The translations under genes and the position numbers were made by a program. Below are positions 1-12,447 of a stretch of 64,000 nt of DNA, piece by piece. The stretch is taken from the NCBI RefSeq assembly GCF_016650815.1, contig NZ_JAEKEZ010000034.1:124001-188000 (forward strand), in the 5' to 3' direction. The stretch is from Pseudomonas sp. TH31 (GTDB lineage: Bacteria > Pseudomonadota > Gammaproteobacteria > Pseudomonadales > Pseudomonadaceae). The notes beneath the pieces are model-generated. The model saw nothing but the letters and a program-made list of their open reading frames with translations, searched no databases and was not told where the DNA came from. Positions within the stretch are counted from its first letter, which is position 1, and every line of letters starts with the position of its first letter.

Positions 1-1794
1 CCGCGTACCAGCGCAGTTGACCGGTTTCGGTACGGCTCAGGGCGGTGTGACCCCCTTGGCCATACGCGGGATCAAACCGATGGTCTGATCGAGCGGGTCT
101 TTGCGCAGTACGTGGCTGATCGCAAGGTATGGCTTGACGAACAGTTTGTCGTAGATCCAGTCGAAGCCCCAGGCAGCGAACCACCAGGCCGAAAGGAAGC
201 GGCCGATGCCGCTGTTGGCGATAGCAGTGACGAAACGACGCTTGCCGAGGAACAGCAGCGCGGCCAGCAGGATACCGGCCAGGGCGATGGCGCCCGAAGC
301 GATTTCCAGACTGTGCTTGGCTTCGCCGCCGGCATGGCCGACGCTCTCTGGCAACACACCGTGCAGTGGCGGAACGATCATCGCGCCGACGAAGGTCGAC
401 AGCACGATCAGCACCGACAGTGGCAGCCAGTGAGCGATGCCGTGACCGGCGTGGGCTTCGGTCTTCGCTTCACCGTGGAACGCGATGAAGATCAGGCGGA
501 AGGTGTACAGCGAAGTCATGAACGCGCCGACCAGGCCTGCATACAGCAGACCGTGGTTGCCGCTGGCGAACGCTTCCCAGAGGATTTCGTCCTTGGAGTA
601 GAAGCCCGCGGTCACCAGTGGCAGGGCAGACAGGGCCGCGCCGCCGACGATGAAGCTGGTGTAGGCCAGTGGCAGTTTCTTCCACAGACCGCCCATCTTG
701 AAGATGTTCTGCTCGTGGTGGCAGGCAACGATCACCGCACCGGACGCAAGGAACAGCAGCGCCTTGAAGAAGGCGTGGGTCATCAGGTGGAAGATCGCGC
801 CTTCCCATGCACCAACGCCCAGCGCCAGGAACATGTAGCCGATCTGGCTCATGGTCGAGTAGGCGAGGATGCGTTTGATGTCGGTCTGGACCAGTGCGGC
901 AAAACCGGCGAGTACCAGGGTCACGCCGCCGACAATGCCGACCAGGTGCAGGATATCCGGCGCCAGGGCGAACAAGCCGTGAGTACGGGCAATCAAGTAA
1001 ACGCCTGCGGTCACCATGGTCGCGGCGTGGATCAGTGCCGAAACCGGGGTAGGACCGGCCATCGCATCCGCCAGCCAGGTTTGCAGCGGCAGTTGCGCCG
1101 ATTTACCGACCGCGCCGCCCAGCAGCATCAGGGTCGCCAGAACGATCCAGAAGTCGCCGACCTTAAAGTGCTCAGGTGCCTTGACCAGCAGTTCCTGGAT
1201 GTTCAACGTGCCCAACTGTTGGAACAGGATGAACAGGCCGATGGCCATGAACACGTCGCCGATACGGGTGACGATAAAGGCTTTGAGTGCAGCGTTACCG
1301 TTGTTGCGGTTGCTGTAGTAGAAACCGATCAACAGGTACGAGCACAGGCCCACGCCTTCCCAGCCGAAGTACAGGAACAACAGGTTATCGCCCAGGATCA
1401 GGAACAGCATGCTGGCGATAAACAGGTTGGTGTAGGCGAAGAAGCGTGAGTAACCATCTTCACCGCGCATGTACCACGACGCAAACAGGTGGATCAGGAA
1501 GCCGACGCCGACGACCACACCGAGCATGGTCACGGACAGGCCATCCAGGTACAGCGCGAAGTTAGGCGTGAAGCCTTCAACGGCCATCCACTGCCACAAC
1601 ACCTGGGTGTAGTGACCGCCTTCTGGCGGGGCGACGTTGAATTGCCAGATCACATAAGCGGCGACGATCGCCGACAGGCCAATGGAACCGACGCCAATCA
1701 GCGCCGACAGGTTTTCCGAGAAGCGGCCGCGAGAGAACGACAGCAGCAGGAAACCTATAAGAGGGAATACGAAAGTCAGATAGAGAAGATTCAT
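1..1794 (-). CDS. nuoL: NADH-quinone oxidoreductase subunit L (partial, frame break near its 3' end)
   Basis: This is the large antiporter-like membrane subunit of complex I, which takes part in proton translocation across the inner membrane. About 585 residues read openly, with many hydrophobic helices and the family core motifs [16 protein letters not shown] and [15 protein letters not shown]. The frame then hits a stop at 37-39 after RMAKGVTPP. Adding one G to the five-G run (C5 at 51-55 on the plus strand) restores [17 protein letters not shown], the usual NuoL C-terminal region, and stays open to the window edge. The break is therefore probably a one-base deletion or sequence error rather than a real truncation. 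The ATG overlaps the nuoK stop by four bases. The remaining C-terminus, nuoM and nuoN should lie outside the window. Confidence 0.93.
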
Positions 1795-2099
1795 CCGCGC
1801 ATCTCGCTGGCAGCGTCGATATCGAGAGTGTGGAAGCGGCGATACAGCTGCAACAGAATCGCCAGGCCAATACTGGCCTCGGCGGCTGCCAGGCTGATCA
1901 CCAGGATGAACATGATCTGTCCATCCGGCTGACCCCAGCGGCTACCGGCAACGATGAACGCCAAAGCGGAGGCATTCATCATGATCTCCAGGCTCATCAA
2001 CACGAAGAGAATGTTGCGGCGGACCATCAGGCCGACCAGACCGAGGCAGAACAGGATGCCGGCAACGGCTAATCCATGCTCGAGAGGGATAGCAGGCAT
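1791..2099 (-). CDS. nuoK: NADH-quinone oxidoreductase subunit K
   Basis: This is a small membrane subunit of complex I with 102 residues and three predicted transmembrane helices, the normal length for NuoK. The helices carry the conserved glutamates of this MrpC-like subunit, visible in MSLEIMMNA and in [11 protein letters not shown]. It sits between nuoJ (3-base gap) and nuoL (4-base overlap), so translational coupling is likely. Start chosen: ATG at 2099, which gives [14 protein letters not shown]. Confidence 0.97.
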   Translation of the reverse strand: MPAIPLEHGLAVAGILFCLGLVGLMVRRNILFVLMSLEIMMNASALAFIVAGSRWGQPDGQIMFILVISLAAAEASIGLAILLQLYRRFHTLDIDAASEMRG

Positions 2100-2102
2100 G
2101 AC

Positions 2103-2603
2103 TTACTCCTTAGCCTCGTTACGGCCCAAGTGGAACGCCGTGACGGCTGCGGCGAGCAGCAACATCGAGGCGAGTTCGACCACCAGCAGATACGGGCCGA
2201 ACAGGCTGATGCCCACGGCCTTGGCGTCTACGGTGGTGTGGCCGATGGCCTGGCCGCTGGAGTGGCTGAACAGTACATACAGCAGTTCAGCCAGCAGCAG
2301 GGCGCCGAGAATCACCGGGCCGATCCAGATACCGGGCTTGAGCCAGACGCGCTCTTGCTGAACCGAGGCGGGACCGAGGTTCAGCATCATCACCACGAAC
2401 ACGAACAGCACCATGATGGCGCCAGCGTAGGCGATCACTTCCAGCACACCGGCAAACGGTGCGCCGAGGGCGAAAAAGGTCATCGCCACGGCAATCAGCG
2501 AAATGATCAGGTAGAGCAGGGCGTGCACAGGGTTGGTGTTGGTGATCACGCGAAGCGTGGACACCACAGCGATACCCGATGCGAAATAGAAAGCGAATTC
2601 CAT
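2103..2603 (-). CDS. nuoJ: NADH-quinone oxidoreductase subunit J
   Basis: This is a 166-residue membrane subunit of complex I. Five hydrophobic segments are visible, the second and third containing LLYLIISLIAVAMTFFALGA and YAGAIMVLFVFVVMML. The YAGAIMVLFVF helix is the conserved NuoJ segment known in the family for a pi-bulge that rearranges during turnover. It lies between nuoI (9-base gap) and nuoK (3-base gap) in the nuo operon. Length and motifs are normal for the family. Confidence 0.97.
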   Translation of the reverse strand: MEFAFYFASGIAVVSTLRVITNTNPVHALLYLIISLIAVAMTFFALGAPFAGVLEVIAYAGAIMVLFVFVVMMLNLGPASVQQERVWLKPGIWIGPVILGALLLAELLYVLFSHSSGQAIGHTTVDAKAVGISLFGPYLLVVELASMLLLAAAVTAFHLGRNEAKE

Positions 2604-2612
2604 CTTTCTTCC

Positions 2613-3158
2613 TTAAGGCAGCAAGCTCTTCACGTTGATCGGCTGGGCTTCATTCTGCGCGGCGCCTTTCGGCTTCCCGGCAATCGCCATACCTGCAACA
2701 CGATAGAAGTTGTAATCAGGGTTTTTGCCGGGGCCGGAGATCAGCAGATCTTCTTTCTCGTAAACCAGGTCCTGACGTTTGAACTCGGCCATCTCGAAAT
2801 CCGGTGTCAGCTGGATCGCGGTGGTCGGGCAGGCTTCCTCGCAGAGGCCGCAAAAGATGCAGCGCGAGAAGTTGATGCGGAAGAAGTCCGGGTACCAGCG
2901 ACCGTCTTCGGTTTCGGCTTTCTGCAGCGAGATGCAACCGACCGGGCAGGCCACGGCGCACAGGTTGCAGGCTACACAACGCTCTTCGCCATCAGGGTCG
3001 CGGGTCAGGACGATACGGCCACGGTAGCGCGGCGGCAGGTACACGGCTTCTTCCGGGTACTGCAGCGTGTCGCGCTTGCGGAAGGCGTGGCCGAAGATCA
3101 TCACCAGGCTGCGAAGCTGGGTGAAGAAGCCATGCACGATGTCAAAAATGTACTTCAT
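2613..3158 (-). CDS. nuoI: NADH-quinone oxidoreductase subunit I (two 4Fe-4S clusters)
   Basis: This peripheral-arm subunit of complex I passes electrons through two tetranuclear clusters (N6a and N6b) towards NuoB. The 181-residue protein has two classic ferredoxin motifs: [12 protein letters not shown] with Cys 61, 64, 67 and 71, and [12 protein letters not shown] with Cys 100, 103, 106 and 110. An amphipathic N-terminus ([16 protein letters not shown]) probably contacts the membrane arm. It lies 12 bases after nuoH and 9 bases before nuoJ. Confidence 0.98.
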   Translation of the reverse strand: MKYIFDIVHGFFTQLRSLVMIFGHAFRKRDTLQYPEEAVYLPPRYRGRIVLTRDPDGEERCVACNLCAVACPVGCISLQKAETEDGRWYPDFFRINFSRCIFCGLCEEACPTTAIQLTPDFEMAEFKRQDLVYEKEDLLISGPGKNPDYNFYRVAGMAIAGKPKGAAQNEAQPINVKSLLP

Positions 3159-3170
3159 GATTCTCTATCC

Positions 3171-4178
3171 TCACTGAGCCGCGACGGCGGGCGTGTTGAG
3201 CAACACGATCGCAGCGGTCACCAGCATGTTGACGAGGGTCAGCGGCAGGCAGAACTTCCAGCTGAAATCCATCACTTGGTCATACCGTGGGCGCGGAATC
3301 GAGGCGCGCAGCAGGATGAAGATCATGATGAAGAACGCGGTTTTGAGCGCGAACCAGAGGAACGGGATCTGCGGCAGAATGCCGAACGGACCGTGCCAGC
3401 CACCGAAGAACAAGGTCACCAGCAGCGCCGAAACCAACACGATGCCGATGTACTCACCGACGAAGAACATGCCCCATTTCATGCCGGCGTATTCAATGTG
3501 GTAACCGTCGGCCAGTTCCTGCTCCGCTTCCGGCTGGTCGAACGGGTGACGGTGAGTCACGGCGACGCCAGCAATGAAGAAGGTCAGGAAACCGAAGATC
3601 TGCGGAATGATGAACCACAGGTGCTGGGCTTGATAATCGACGATGTCGCGCATGTTGAACGAGCCGACCTGGATCACGATGCCCATCAACGACAGGCCCA
3701 TGAACACTTCGTACGACACGGTTTGTGCCGAGGCCCGCAAGCTGCCCAGCAGGGCGAACTTGTTGTTACTCGACCAACCGGCGAACAACACGGCGTAGAC
3801 CGACAGGCCGGCCATGGCGAAGAAGAACAGGATGCCGATGTTCAGATCCGCCACGCCCCAGGTCGGGGTGATCGGGATGATCGCAAAGGCAATCAGCAGG
3901 GCGCTCATGGCCACGACCGGCGCCAGGGTGAAGATCATCTTGTCGGCGAACGGCGGCGTCCAGTCTTCCTTGAAGAACATCTTGATCATGTCGGCGGCAA
4001 TCTGGAACGCGCCGAACGGGCCGACGCGGTTCGGACCGTAACGGTCCTGCCAGAGGGCGAGCAGGCGACGCTCGACCCAGCTCAGCAGCGCGCCGCAAAC
4101 AACGACGGCGAGCAGAATCACGATGGCCTTGAGGACGGCGATGATTACGTCGATCACTTCAGGCGTGAACCAGGTCAT
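3171..4178 (-). CDS. nuoH: NADH-quinone oxidoreductase subunit H
   Basis: This 335-residue membrane subunit forms much of the quinone-binding cavity and links the peripheral arm to the membrane arm. It has about eight hydrophobic helices. The family motif region [20 protein letters not shown] near residues 37-56 is present, as is the acidic loop [20 protein letters not shown] near residue 219 that faces the quinone site. The ATG overlaps the nuoG stop by four bases. Confidence 0.97.
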   Translation of the reverse strand: MTWFTPEVIDVIIAVLKAIVILLAVVVCGALLSWVERRLLALWQDRYGPNRVGPFGAFQIAADMIKMFFKEDWTPPFADKMIFTLAPVVAMSALLIAFAIIPITPTWGVADLNIGILFFFAMAGLSVYAVLFAGWSSNNKFALLGSLRASAQTVSYEVFMGLSLMGIVIQVGSFNMRDIVDYQAQHLWFIIPQIFGFLTFFIAGVAVTHRHPFDQPEAEQELADGYHIEYAGMKWGMFFVGEYIGIVLVSALLVTLFFGGWHGPFGILPQIPFLWFALKTAFFIMIFILLRASIPRPRYDQVMDFSWKFCLPLTLVNMLVTAAIVLLNTPAVAAQ

Positions 4179-6889
4179 TGAGCTGCCTCCTGCAGACCGT
4201 CAACGGTTTTGCCAAAGATCGCCGCTGGAATGCCGGCGATACCCGCAGGCAATGCCACCAGGCCAGCGCCCAGCTCTTCGTTGATACGCAGTGGCAGACG
4301 CAAGGTCTGGCCCTCTACGGTCAAGCTGAGCATTGCGCCCTCGTTGACACCCAGGCGATCGGCTTCGGATTTGGCCAGTGCGACGTAGGCGGCCGGGATA
4401 CGTTCCTGAACCGGTGCGGCTTTGGAAGAGGTCTCTTCGCTGCCGAGCAGGTGGAAGAACGGCACGACCTGCCAGGTCCCTTGAGCCGGGTTGAACGCGC
4501 GCGGAACACTGGCGAACCAGTTCAGAGAATCACCGGTGCTTTCGATCAGGCGGGTACCCGGATCGCCAGCACGGATGTGACCACCGACTTCGTCCTGGAA
4601 CTTGTTCCAGGCTTGCGGCGAGTTCCAGCCCGGCGACCAGGCAAACGGCACTTGCTGACGCGGTTCGACCGAGCCCGAGTAACCTTCCATCGAGAAGTTG
4701 AACGCGGTGTCGTTGTCTTGCGGGGTACGCGGTTCGTGAACGCTGATGTCAGCGCGCATGGCGGTACGACCGGAATAACGTAGCGGTTCGCGGGCCAGTT
4801 TCATGCCCTTGATACGGAACGCGGCGGACGGTGCAGCATCAACGATGCGCGCCAGTTGCGGCGTGCTCGAAGCGACTGCTGCGGTGACGTGGTCCAGCTG
4901 AGTCCAGTCGATCGGCTGATTCAGCAGGGTCGCGCGCAGGGCGTGCAGCCAGCGCCAGCCTTCGTGAACCAGGATGCTCGCGTCCATGTATTTCGGGTCG
5001 AACACCTGGAAGAAGCGCTGGGCGCGGCCTTCCTGGCTGACCAAGGTACCGTCGCCTTCAGCAAAGCTGGCAGCTGGCAGAACCAGGTGTGCGCGATCGC
5101 TGGTAGCGGTCTTCTGGTGGTCGGCCACGATCACCACTTTCGCGGCGTTCAGGGCAGCATCGACACGGGCTTTGTCGGTACGGGTGTACAGATCGTTTTC
5201 CAGCACGACGATGGCGTCGGCCTTGCCATCGATCACCGCTTGCAGCGCGTCGTCGACCGAATTGCCACCGAGCATGGCCAGGCCAAGGCTGTTGGCCTCT
5301 GGCACGATCAGGCTGATGGAACCGTTCTTCTCGCGCAGCTTCAGGGCCTTGGCAATGTTTGCCGCCGCTTCGATCAGCGCTTTGGAGCCCAACGAAGTAC
5401 CGGCAATGATCAACGGACGCTTGGCGGCCAGCAGGGCATTGGCGATGCGTTGAGCCAGTTCAACGGCTTCAGCGTCCAGGCCTTCAACGGCCGGTGCGCT
5501 GGCGTCGAGGGCGTGAGCCACGGCGAAACCGATGCGGGCCAGGTCGTCCGGGGCCGCGTGAACGCATTCTTCGGCGATGTCGTCGAGCTTGGTTTCAGCC
5601 AGGCTGGCGATGAACAGTGGGTTCATCTCATGCTGGCCGATGTTCTTCACCGCGGCATCGAGCCACGGCTGAACGCGCATGGCGTCGGCCATGTCTTCGG
5701 CTTTGCCCTTGACCGATTGACGCAGGGACAGGGCCATGCGCGCAGCCGTCTGGGTCAGGTCTTCACCGAGGACGAAGATCGCGTCGTGGTCTTCGATGTC
5801 GCGCATGTTCGGGATCGGCAGCGGGCTGTCTTTCAGCACTTGCATGACCAGGCGGATGCGATCCAGTTCGGCGGCTTCGATACCGGAGTAGAAGTGCTCG
5901 GCGCCGACCAGTTCACGCAACGCGAAGTTGCTTTCGAGGCTGGCACGTGGCGAACCGATACCGACGATGTTGCGGCCGCGCAGCAGGTCAGAGGCTTTAT
6001 CCAGTGCTTCGTCGAGGCTCAGCTTGGCGCCGTTGGCCAGCAGTGGCTGACGCGGGCGGTCTTCGCGGTTGACGTAGCCATAGCCGAAACGGCCACGGTC
6101 GCACAGGAAGTACTGGTTGACCGAACCGTTGAAGCGGTTTTCGATACGACGCAGTTCACCGTAGCGCTCGCCCGGGGAAATGTTGCAACCGCTGGAGCAG
6201 CCATGGCAGATGCTCGGCGAGAACTGCATGTCCCACTTGCGGTTGTAGCGCTCGGAGTGAGTCTTGTCGGTGAACACACCGGTCGGGCAGACCTCGGTGA
6301 GGTTGCCGGAGAACTCGCTTTCCAGCACGCCGTCTTCAACGCGACCGAAGTACACGTTGTCGTGGGCGCCGAATACACCGAGGTCGGTGCCGCCAGCGTA
6401 ATCCTTATAGAAGCGCACGCAGCGGTAGCAAGCGATGCAGCGGTTCATCTCGTGGGAAATGAACGGGCCCAGTTGCTGGTTTTGGTGAGTACGCTTGGTG
6501 AAGCGGTAACGGCGCTCGTTGTGGCCGGTCATTACCGTCATGTCTTGCAGGTGGCAGTGACCGCCTTCTTCACAGACCGGGCAGTCGTGAGGGTGGTTGG
6601 TCATCAGCCATTCGACGACGCTGGCGCGAAATACTTTCGCTTCCTCGTCTTCGATGGAGATCCAGCTGCCGTCGGTGGCGGGGGTCATGCAGGACATGAC
6701 GATCCGACCACGGGTGTCGTTGGCGTCGGTGTACTGCTTGACCGCGCACTGGCGGCAAGCGCCAACGCTGCCAAGGGCTGGGTGCCAGCAGAAATAAGGG
6801 ATATCGAGGCCTAGCGACAGACATGCCTGTAACAGGTTGTCTGCCCCATCGACTTCGAGCTCTTTGCCGTCTACGTGGATAGTGGCCAT
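4175..6889 (-). CDS. nuoG: NADH-quinone oxidoreductase subunit G (Fe-S protein)
   Basis: This is the largest peripheral subunit of complex I (904 residues), carrying the iron-sulfur relay between NuoE/NuoF and NuoI. The N-terminal 2Fe-2S ferredoxin domain shows C-x10-C-x2-C spacing ([19 protein letters not shown]). The His/Cys motif [18 protein letters not shown] binds the next cluster, and [12 protein letters not shown] with CPTG follows. [13 protein letters not shown] plus a later FLCDRG supply the four cysteines of the extra N7 cluster known from E. coli. The rest is a molybdopterin-oxidoreductase-like domain without cofactor motifs, normal for NuoG. It overlaps nuoH by four bases and is separated from nuoF by an unusually long 137-base gap that contains a hairpin. 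Confidence 0.97.
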   Translation of the reverse strand: MATIHVDGKELEVDGADNLLQACLSLGLDIPYFCWHPALGSVGACRQCAVKQYTDANDTRGRIVMSCMTPATDGSWISIEDEEAKVFRASVVEWLMTNHPHDCPVCEEGGHCHLQDMTVMTGHNERRYRFTKRTHQNQQLGPFISHEMNRCIACYRCVRFYKDYAGGTDLGVFGAHDNVYFGRVEDGVLESEFSGNLTEVCPTGVFTDKTHSERYNRKWDMQFSPSICHGCSSGCNISPGERYGELRRIENRFNGSVNQYFLCDRGRFGYGYVNREDRPRQPLLANGAKLSLDEALDKASDLLRGRNIVGIGSPRASLESNFALRELVGAEHFYSGIEAAELDRIRLVMQVLKDSPLPIPNMRDIEDHDAIFVLGEDLTQTAARMALSLRQSVKGKAEDMADAMRVQPWLDAAVKNIGQHEMNPLFIASLAETKLDDIAEECVHAAPDDLARIGFAVAHALDASAPAVEGLDAEAVELAQRIANALLAAKRPLIIAGTSLGSKALIEAAANIAKALKLREKNGSISLIVPEANSLGLAMLGGNSVDDALQAVIDGKADAIVVLENDLYTRTDKARVDAALNAAKVVIVADHQKTATSDRAHLVLPAASFAEGDGTLVSQEGRAQRFFQVFDPKYMDASILVHEGWRWLHALRATLLNQPIDWTQLDHVTAAVASSTPQLARIVDAAPSAAFRIKGMKLAREPLRYSGRTAMRADISVHEPRTPQDNDTAFNFSMEGYSGSVEPRQQVPFAWSPGWNSPQAWNKFQDEVGGHIRAGDPGTRLIESTGDSLNWFASVPRAFNPAQGTWQVVPFFHLLGSEETSSKAAPVQERIPAAYVALAKSEADRLGVNEGAMLSLTVEGQTLRLPLRINEELGAGLVALPAGIAGIPAAIFGKTVDGLQEAAQ

Positions 6890-6989
6890 GGTTCAAAGTT
6901 CTTCGTTGGCCCGGTGTCAGCGGGCGTGGCTAATGGAATCTTGTTATTCGTGTGAATCAACACAGCCGATGAAGGCGTCATCACACGAG

Positions 6990-7017
6990 AAGGCGAAGGG
7001 CACGGACCCTTCGCCTT
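6990..7017. repeat. Terminator-like hairpin between nuoF and nuoG
   Basis: A perfect 11-base stem (6990-7000 with 7007-7017) with a six-base loop lies in the nuoF-nuoG gap. On the plus strand it is followed by five T residues and looks like a textbook intrinsic terminator, although no plus-strand gene lies upstream. On the minus strand, the operon strand, no T tract follows, so it would act as a stem-loop in the nuo mRNA rather than as a terminator. Confidence 0.75.
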
Positions 7018-7026
7018 TTTAAGCGT

Positions 7027-8381
7027 TTACGCGCCGACTACGATCGGCCTTGCCAGGGGCGGGACGGCGGCGCTGGTAGGCGCGATGCCGGCTTCGAACT
7101 CTGGACGGAAGTATTTGATTGCGCTGCCCAGTGGCTCCACGGCGCCCGGTGCGTGAGCACAGAAGGTCTTGCCAGGGCCGAGGAAACCGACCAGACCCAG
7201 CAGGGTCTCGATATCGCCGGCTTGCCCTTCACCGTTCTCGATCGCACGCAGAAGCTTGACGCTCCACGGCAAACCGTCACGGCACGGGGTGCAGAAGCCA
7301 CACGACTCGCGGGAGAAGAACTCTTCCATGTTGCGCAGCAGGGATACCATGCTGACGCTGTCGTCCACCGCCATGGCCAGGCCGGTACCCATCCGGGTGC
7401 CCACCTTGGCGATGCCGCCGGCGTACATTTGTGCGTCCAGGTGTTCCGGCAACAGGAAACCGGTACCGGCGCCGCCAGGCTGCCAGCACTTGAGCTTGAA
7501 GCCGTCGCGCATACCGCCGGCGTAGTCTTCGAACAACTCGCGACCGGTCACGCCGAATGGCAGTTCCCACAGGCCCGGTTCTTGACCTTGCCGGAGAAGC
7601 CCATGAGCTTGGTGCCCATGTCTTCGCTGCCCGCGCGAGCCAACGATTTGTACCAGTCCACGCCGTCGGCAATGATCGCCGGCACGTTGCACAGGGTTTC
7701 AACGTTGTTCACGCAAGTCGGCTTGCCCCACACGCCAACGGCGGCAGGGAAGGGTGGCTTGGAGCGCGGGCTGGCGCGGCGGCCTTCGAGGGAGTTGATC
7801 AGTGCGGTTTCTTCACCGCAGATGTAACGCCCGGCGCCGGTGTGGACGAACAGCTCGAAATCGAAGCCGCTGCCCAGGATGTTCTTGCCCAGCAGGCCCG
7901 CTGCCTTGGCTTCTTCCACGGCACGGTTCAGGTGCTTGGCGGCGGTGGTGTATTCGCCACGCAGGAAGATATAGCCACGGTAGGTTTTCAGCGCGCGAGC
8001 ACTGATCAGCATGCCTTCGATCAGCAGATGGGGAAGTTGCTCCATCAGCATGCGGTCTTTCCAGGTATTCGGCTCCATTTCATCCGCGTTGCACAGCAGG
8101 TAGCGGATGTTGATGGATTCGTCCTTGGGCATCAGGCCCCACTTCACGCCCGTGGGGAAGCCTGCACCGCCGCGACCTTTGAGGCCGGCGTCTTTCACGG
8201 TCTGGACGATATCGTCCGTGGCCATGTCGGCGAAGGCTTTGCGCGCAGCGGCGTAACCGTTCTTGGCCTGGTACTCGTCGAGCCACACAGCCTCGCCGTC
8301 GTCACGCAGACGCCAGGTCAGCGGATGAGTCTCTGCGACACGCTTGATGCGGTTGGCAGGACCGAAGGAAGTCAGGGTCAT
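7027..8381 (-). CDS. nuoF: NADH-quinone oxidoreductase subunit F (one-base frame break)
   Basis: This NADH-binding subunit of complex I carries FMN and cluster N3. The first part (from ATG 8381) contains the nucleotide motif [14 protein letters not shown] and [13 protein letters not shown]. It runs out of frame after GFSGKVKN. The second part, in another frame, resumes with [20 protein letters not shown] and carries the cluster motif [12 protein letters not shown]. Restoring one G at the GG of 7577-7578 (plus strand) gives GKVKNPGLWEL and one continuous protein of about 451 residues, the expected length. A deletion or sequence error is therefore more likely than a real split gene. The start overlaps the nuoE stop by four bases. 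Confidence 0.94.
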
Positions 8382-8875
8382 ACGTAGCCCTCGAGCAATT
8401 TGGCGACGCCAGCAGGCTGCACGTCACCGAATGTGTCGTCGTCGATCATCAACGCCGGTGCCTTGTCGCAGTTGCCGAGGCAGCAAACCGGCAGCAGGGT
8501 GAAACGACCGTCGTCGGTGGTCTGACCCAGGCCGATGCCGAGCTTGCTCTGGATTTCGCCGACCACGGACTCGTGGCCGCCGATGTAGCAGACCATGCTG
8601 TCGCAGACGCGAATGATGTGGCGGCCGACCGGCTGACGGAAGATCTGGCTGTAGAACGTCGCCACCCCTTCAACGTCGCTGGCCGGGATGCCGAGCATTT
8701 CGCCGATGGCGTAGAGCGCGCCGTCAGGCACCCAGCCACGTTCCTTCTGGACGATCTTCAGGGCTTCGATCGACGCCGCGCGCGGGTCTTCGTAGTGATG
8801 CAGCTCGTGCTCGATGGCCGAGCGCTCGGTTTCGCTCAGGGCGAAACGGTCTGTCTGGATAAGCGTGTTATTCAT
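8378..8875 (-). CDS. nuoE: NADH-quinone oxidoreductase subunit E
   Basis: This 165-residue thioredoxin-like 2Fe-2S subunit (cluster N1a) pairs with NuoF in the NADH dehydrogenase module. The cluster ligands are visible as CDSMVC (C-x4-C) and CCLGNC (C-x3-C). The stretch [20 protein letters not shown] is typical of the helical N-terminal domain. It overlaps nuoF by four bases and follows nuoCD by two bases. Confidence 0.97.
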   Translation of the reverse strand: MNNTLIQTDRFALSETERSAIEHELHHYEDPRAASIEALKIVQKERGWVPDGALYAIGEMLGIPASDVEGVATFYSQIFRQPVGRHIIRVCDSMVCYIGGHESVVGEIQSKLGIGLGQTTDDGRFTLLPVCCLGNCDKAPALMIDDDTFGDVQPAGVAKLLEGYV

Positions 8876-8877
8876 GC

Positions 8878-10668
<1,791 letters not shown>

Positions 10669-10734
10669 TTATCGCTTTCGGTCAACGTAAAGAATGAAGC
10701 CAGTGTCTCGTTCTATAAAAGAAGCAGAGCTGGA

Positions 10735-11409
10735 TCAGACTTCGTCGGGGCTGCGCAGGTTGGTGACTGCGATTCGCTGTTCGCGGCGCGCATCCTTTTG
10801 CGAAGGCATCTCGGCGCGGTATACGCCTTGATCGCCGACGACCCAGGAAAGCGGACGACGCTCCTGTCCAATCGACTCTTGCAACAGCATCAAGCCTTGC
10901 AGAAAAGCTTCAGGGCGGGGCGGGCAGCCAGGCACGTAGACGTCCACGGGCAGGAACTTGTCCACCCCTTGAACGACGGAGTAGATGTCGTACATGCCAC
11001 CGGAGTTGGCGCACGAACCCATGGATATAACCCATTTAGGTTCGAGCATTTGCTCGTAGAGACGCTGAATGATCGGCGCCATCTTGATGAAGCAGGTACC
11101 GGCGATAACCATGAAATCCGCCTGACGCGGCGATGCCCGGATAACCTCGGCGCCAAAGCGCGCGATGTCGTGGGGCGCCGTGAAGGCGGTGGTCATTTCC
11201 ACGTAGCAGCACGAAAGACCGAAGTTATACGGCCACAGGGAGTTCTTGCGCCCCCAGTTGATCGTGCCGTTAAGCACGTCTTCGAGCTTGCCCATGAAGA
11301 TGTTTTTGTGAACTTGATCTTCTAACGGATCGGAAACGGTTTCCCGCTCGCCAATCGGATACTGCTCGTTAGGAGCATCGGGGTCGATCCTGGTGAGATT
11401 GTATTGCAT
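10735..11409 (-). CDS. nuoB: NADH-quinone oxidoreductase subunit B
   Basis: This 224-residue subunit holds the terminal cluster N2, which reduces quinone. Its cysteines are seen as the adjacent pair in [10 protein letters not shown] (67 and 68), then in [12 protein letters not shown] and [11 protein letters not shown]. An in-frame TTG lies two codons upstream, but ATG at 11409 ([13 protein letters not shown]) is preferred because a GAGG sequence lies eight bases before it. It is separated from nuoA by ten bases. Confidence 0.96.
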   Translation of the reverse strand: MQYNLTRIDPDAPNEQYPIGERETVSDPLEDQVHKNIFMGKLEDVLNGTINWGRKNSLWPYNFGLSCCYVEMTTAFTAPHDIARFGAEVIRASPRQADFMVIAGTCFIKMAPIIQRLYEQMLEPKWVISMGSCANSGGMYDIYSVVQGVDKFLPVDVYVPGCPPRPEAFLQGLMLLQESIGQERRPLSWVVGDQGVYRAEMPSQKDARREQRIAVTNLRSPDEV

Positions 11410-11419
11410 TGCCAAAGCC

Positions 11420-11833
11420 TCATTGTTTCAGCTTCGCCTGCCGCTTGCGACGAGCTTCCGGAGCCCAGTCAAGGGCGCCCACTCGGAACAGGTAGACAAG
11501 ACCTGCCAACAGAATTGCTATGAAAACGAGAGCTTCGACGAATCCGGTCCAGCCGCTTTCGCGGACGGACACAGACCAGGCAAAGAGAAAGAGGGCTTCG
11601 ATATCGAAGATCACGAAGAGCATCGCGACCAGATAGAATTTGGCTGAGAGCCGCAAGCGGGCGCCACCTGTAGGTAGCATGCCGGACTCGAACGGTTCGT
11701 TTTTGCTGCGGCCCCAGGCTTTTGACCCGAGGAGGCTGGAGACGCCGAGCATGAAGGCGCAGAGGCCGACGACGCCCAGAAGGAAAATGGCAAAGCCCCA
11801 GTTGTGGGCCATGAGTCCTGTCGCTTCGGGCAT
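11420..11833 (-). CDS. nuoA: NADH-quinone oxidoreductase subunit A
   Basis: This is the first gene of the nuo operon, a 137-residue membrane subunit with three helices. The conserved loop [11 protein letters not shown] (which holds the reactive region near the quinone site in the family) and [11 protein letters not shown] are present. The frame is open further upstream, but ATG at 11833 ([17 protein letters not shown]) gives the family length and has AAGGA a few bases before it. Confidence 0.96.
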   Translation of the reverse strand: MPEATGLMAHNWGFAIFLLGVVGLCAFMLGVSSLLGSKAWGRSKNEPFESGMLPTGGARLRLSAKFYLVAMLFVIFDIEALFLFAWSVSVRESGWTGFVEALVFIAILLAGLVYLFRVGALDWAPEARRKRQAKLKQ

Positions 11834-11949
11834 GCTGGTAATCCTTAACAGAGAGCAAAGGTCTCTGAGCTTGAAAAGAAACAAAGCAGTGACGATATGT
11901 CGCAGCAATCAATCGCGGTGATTTTATGGCTAAACACCCGGCAAGTAAA

Positions 11950-11978
11950 ATTCCTATAGCGAAATTATTTATAGGAAT
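11950..11978. promoter_or_regulatory. Palindrome in the nuo leader
   Basis: ATTCCTATA (11950-11958) and TATAGGAAT (11970-11978) form a perfect nine-base inverted repeat with an 11-base AT-rich spacer. It lies about 120 bases upstream of the nuoA start. The shape fits an operator or an mRNA stem. No regulator can be named from the sequence. Confidence 0.45.
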
Positions 11979-12069
11979 CAGGACATAGCGCACCTCCGAA
12001 GGCCTGCAGCCCATGCGGTTCGGGCATTAGGGGGCATTTCACCAATTATGTTTTGTGGGGGATGTAACG

Positions 12070-12101
12070 AATATAGTTGCAGCTAAATGATAATCAATAT
12101 T
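12070..12101 (-). promoter_or_regulatory. Candidate nuo promoter overlapped by a Fur-box-like site
   Basis: On the minus strand, TTGATT (12097-12092) and TATATT (12075-12070), 16 bases apart, resemble a sigma-70 promoter reading into nuoA. The 19 bases at 12083-12101 match the classic Fur box (GATAATGATAATCATTATC) at 14 positions by hand alignment and cover the -35 element. Iron control of the iron-rich complex I is a reasonable inference but is not shown. Confidence 0.4.
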
Positions 12102-12243
12102 GTTTGTGGTGGTTTTTAAACTGTTTAACGGGTGAGCGGCCGGGAAGTTGTCTTATATAGCTGTTACTGCAAGTAGCAGTGGGGCTCGTTTTACCGGACT
12201 TTTCTGATAGCGACGGTGCGCTGGATCAATGTGCCGCCGCTTT

Positions 12244-12333
12244 TGTAGGAGCAAGGCTTGCCCGCGAAGAACGATGACGCGGTATTCCTGATTCACCGCG
12301 GCGCATCCATCGCGGGCAAGCCTTGCTCCTACA
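12244..12333. repeat. REP doublet (REPIN-like), family B
   Basis: Two perfectly complementary 24-base arms (12244-12267 and 12310-12333), built on TAGGAGCAAGGCTTGCCCGC, flank a 42-base centre. It lies in the intergenic space between nuoA and aceA. The same family occurs near 15.2, 34.8, 45.0 and 60.6 kb. Confidence 0.9.
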
Positions 12334-12360
12334 GAATTGTGTCGAGGTCGAATTCCAGGC

Positions 12361-12389
12361 AAAAAAACGCCCCGAACAAGTCGGGGCGT
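12361..12389 (-). terminator. Intrinsic terminator of aceA
   Basis: On the minus strand, ACGCCCCGA and TCGGGGCGT form a stem with a short loop, followed by a run of seven T residues (A tract 12361-12367 on the plus strand). It lies about 60 bases after the aceA stop. Confidence 0.88.
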
Positions 12390-12447
12390 CAGATGTGCGG
12401 CGTTGCGGTTAGCTTTTACTCGGTCCGCAACGGCCGTTTACTCAGTA

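Noticed and set aside
2076-4181. A 701-codon plus-strand open frame opposite nuoJ, nuoI and nuoH
   Set aside because: It is the complement of three clearly conserved complex I genes. The translation is rich in H, R, Q, E and A and has no family features, a typical shadow of high-GC codon use.
4856-6814. A 652-codon plus-strand open frame opposite nuoG
   Set aside because: NuoG on the minus strand has full-length cluster motifs. The antisense product has no recognisable domain.
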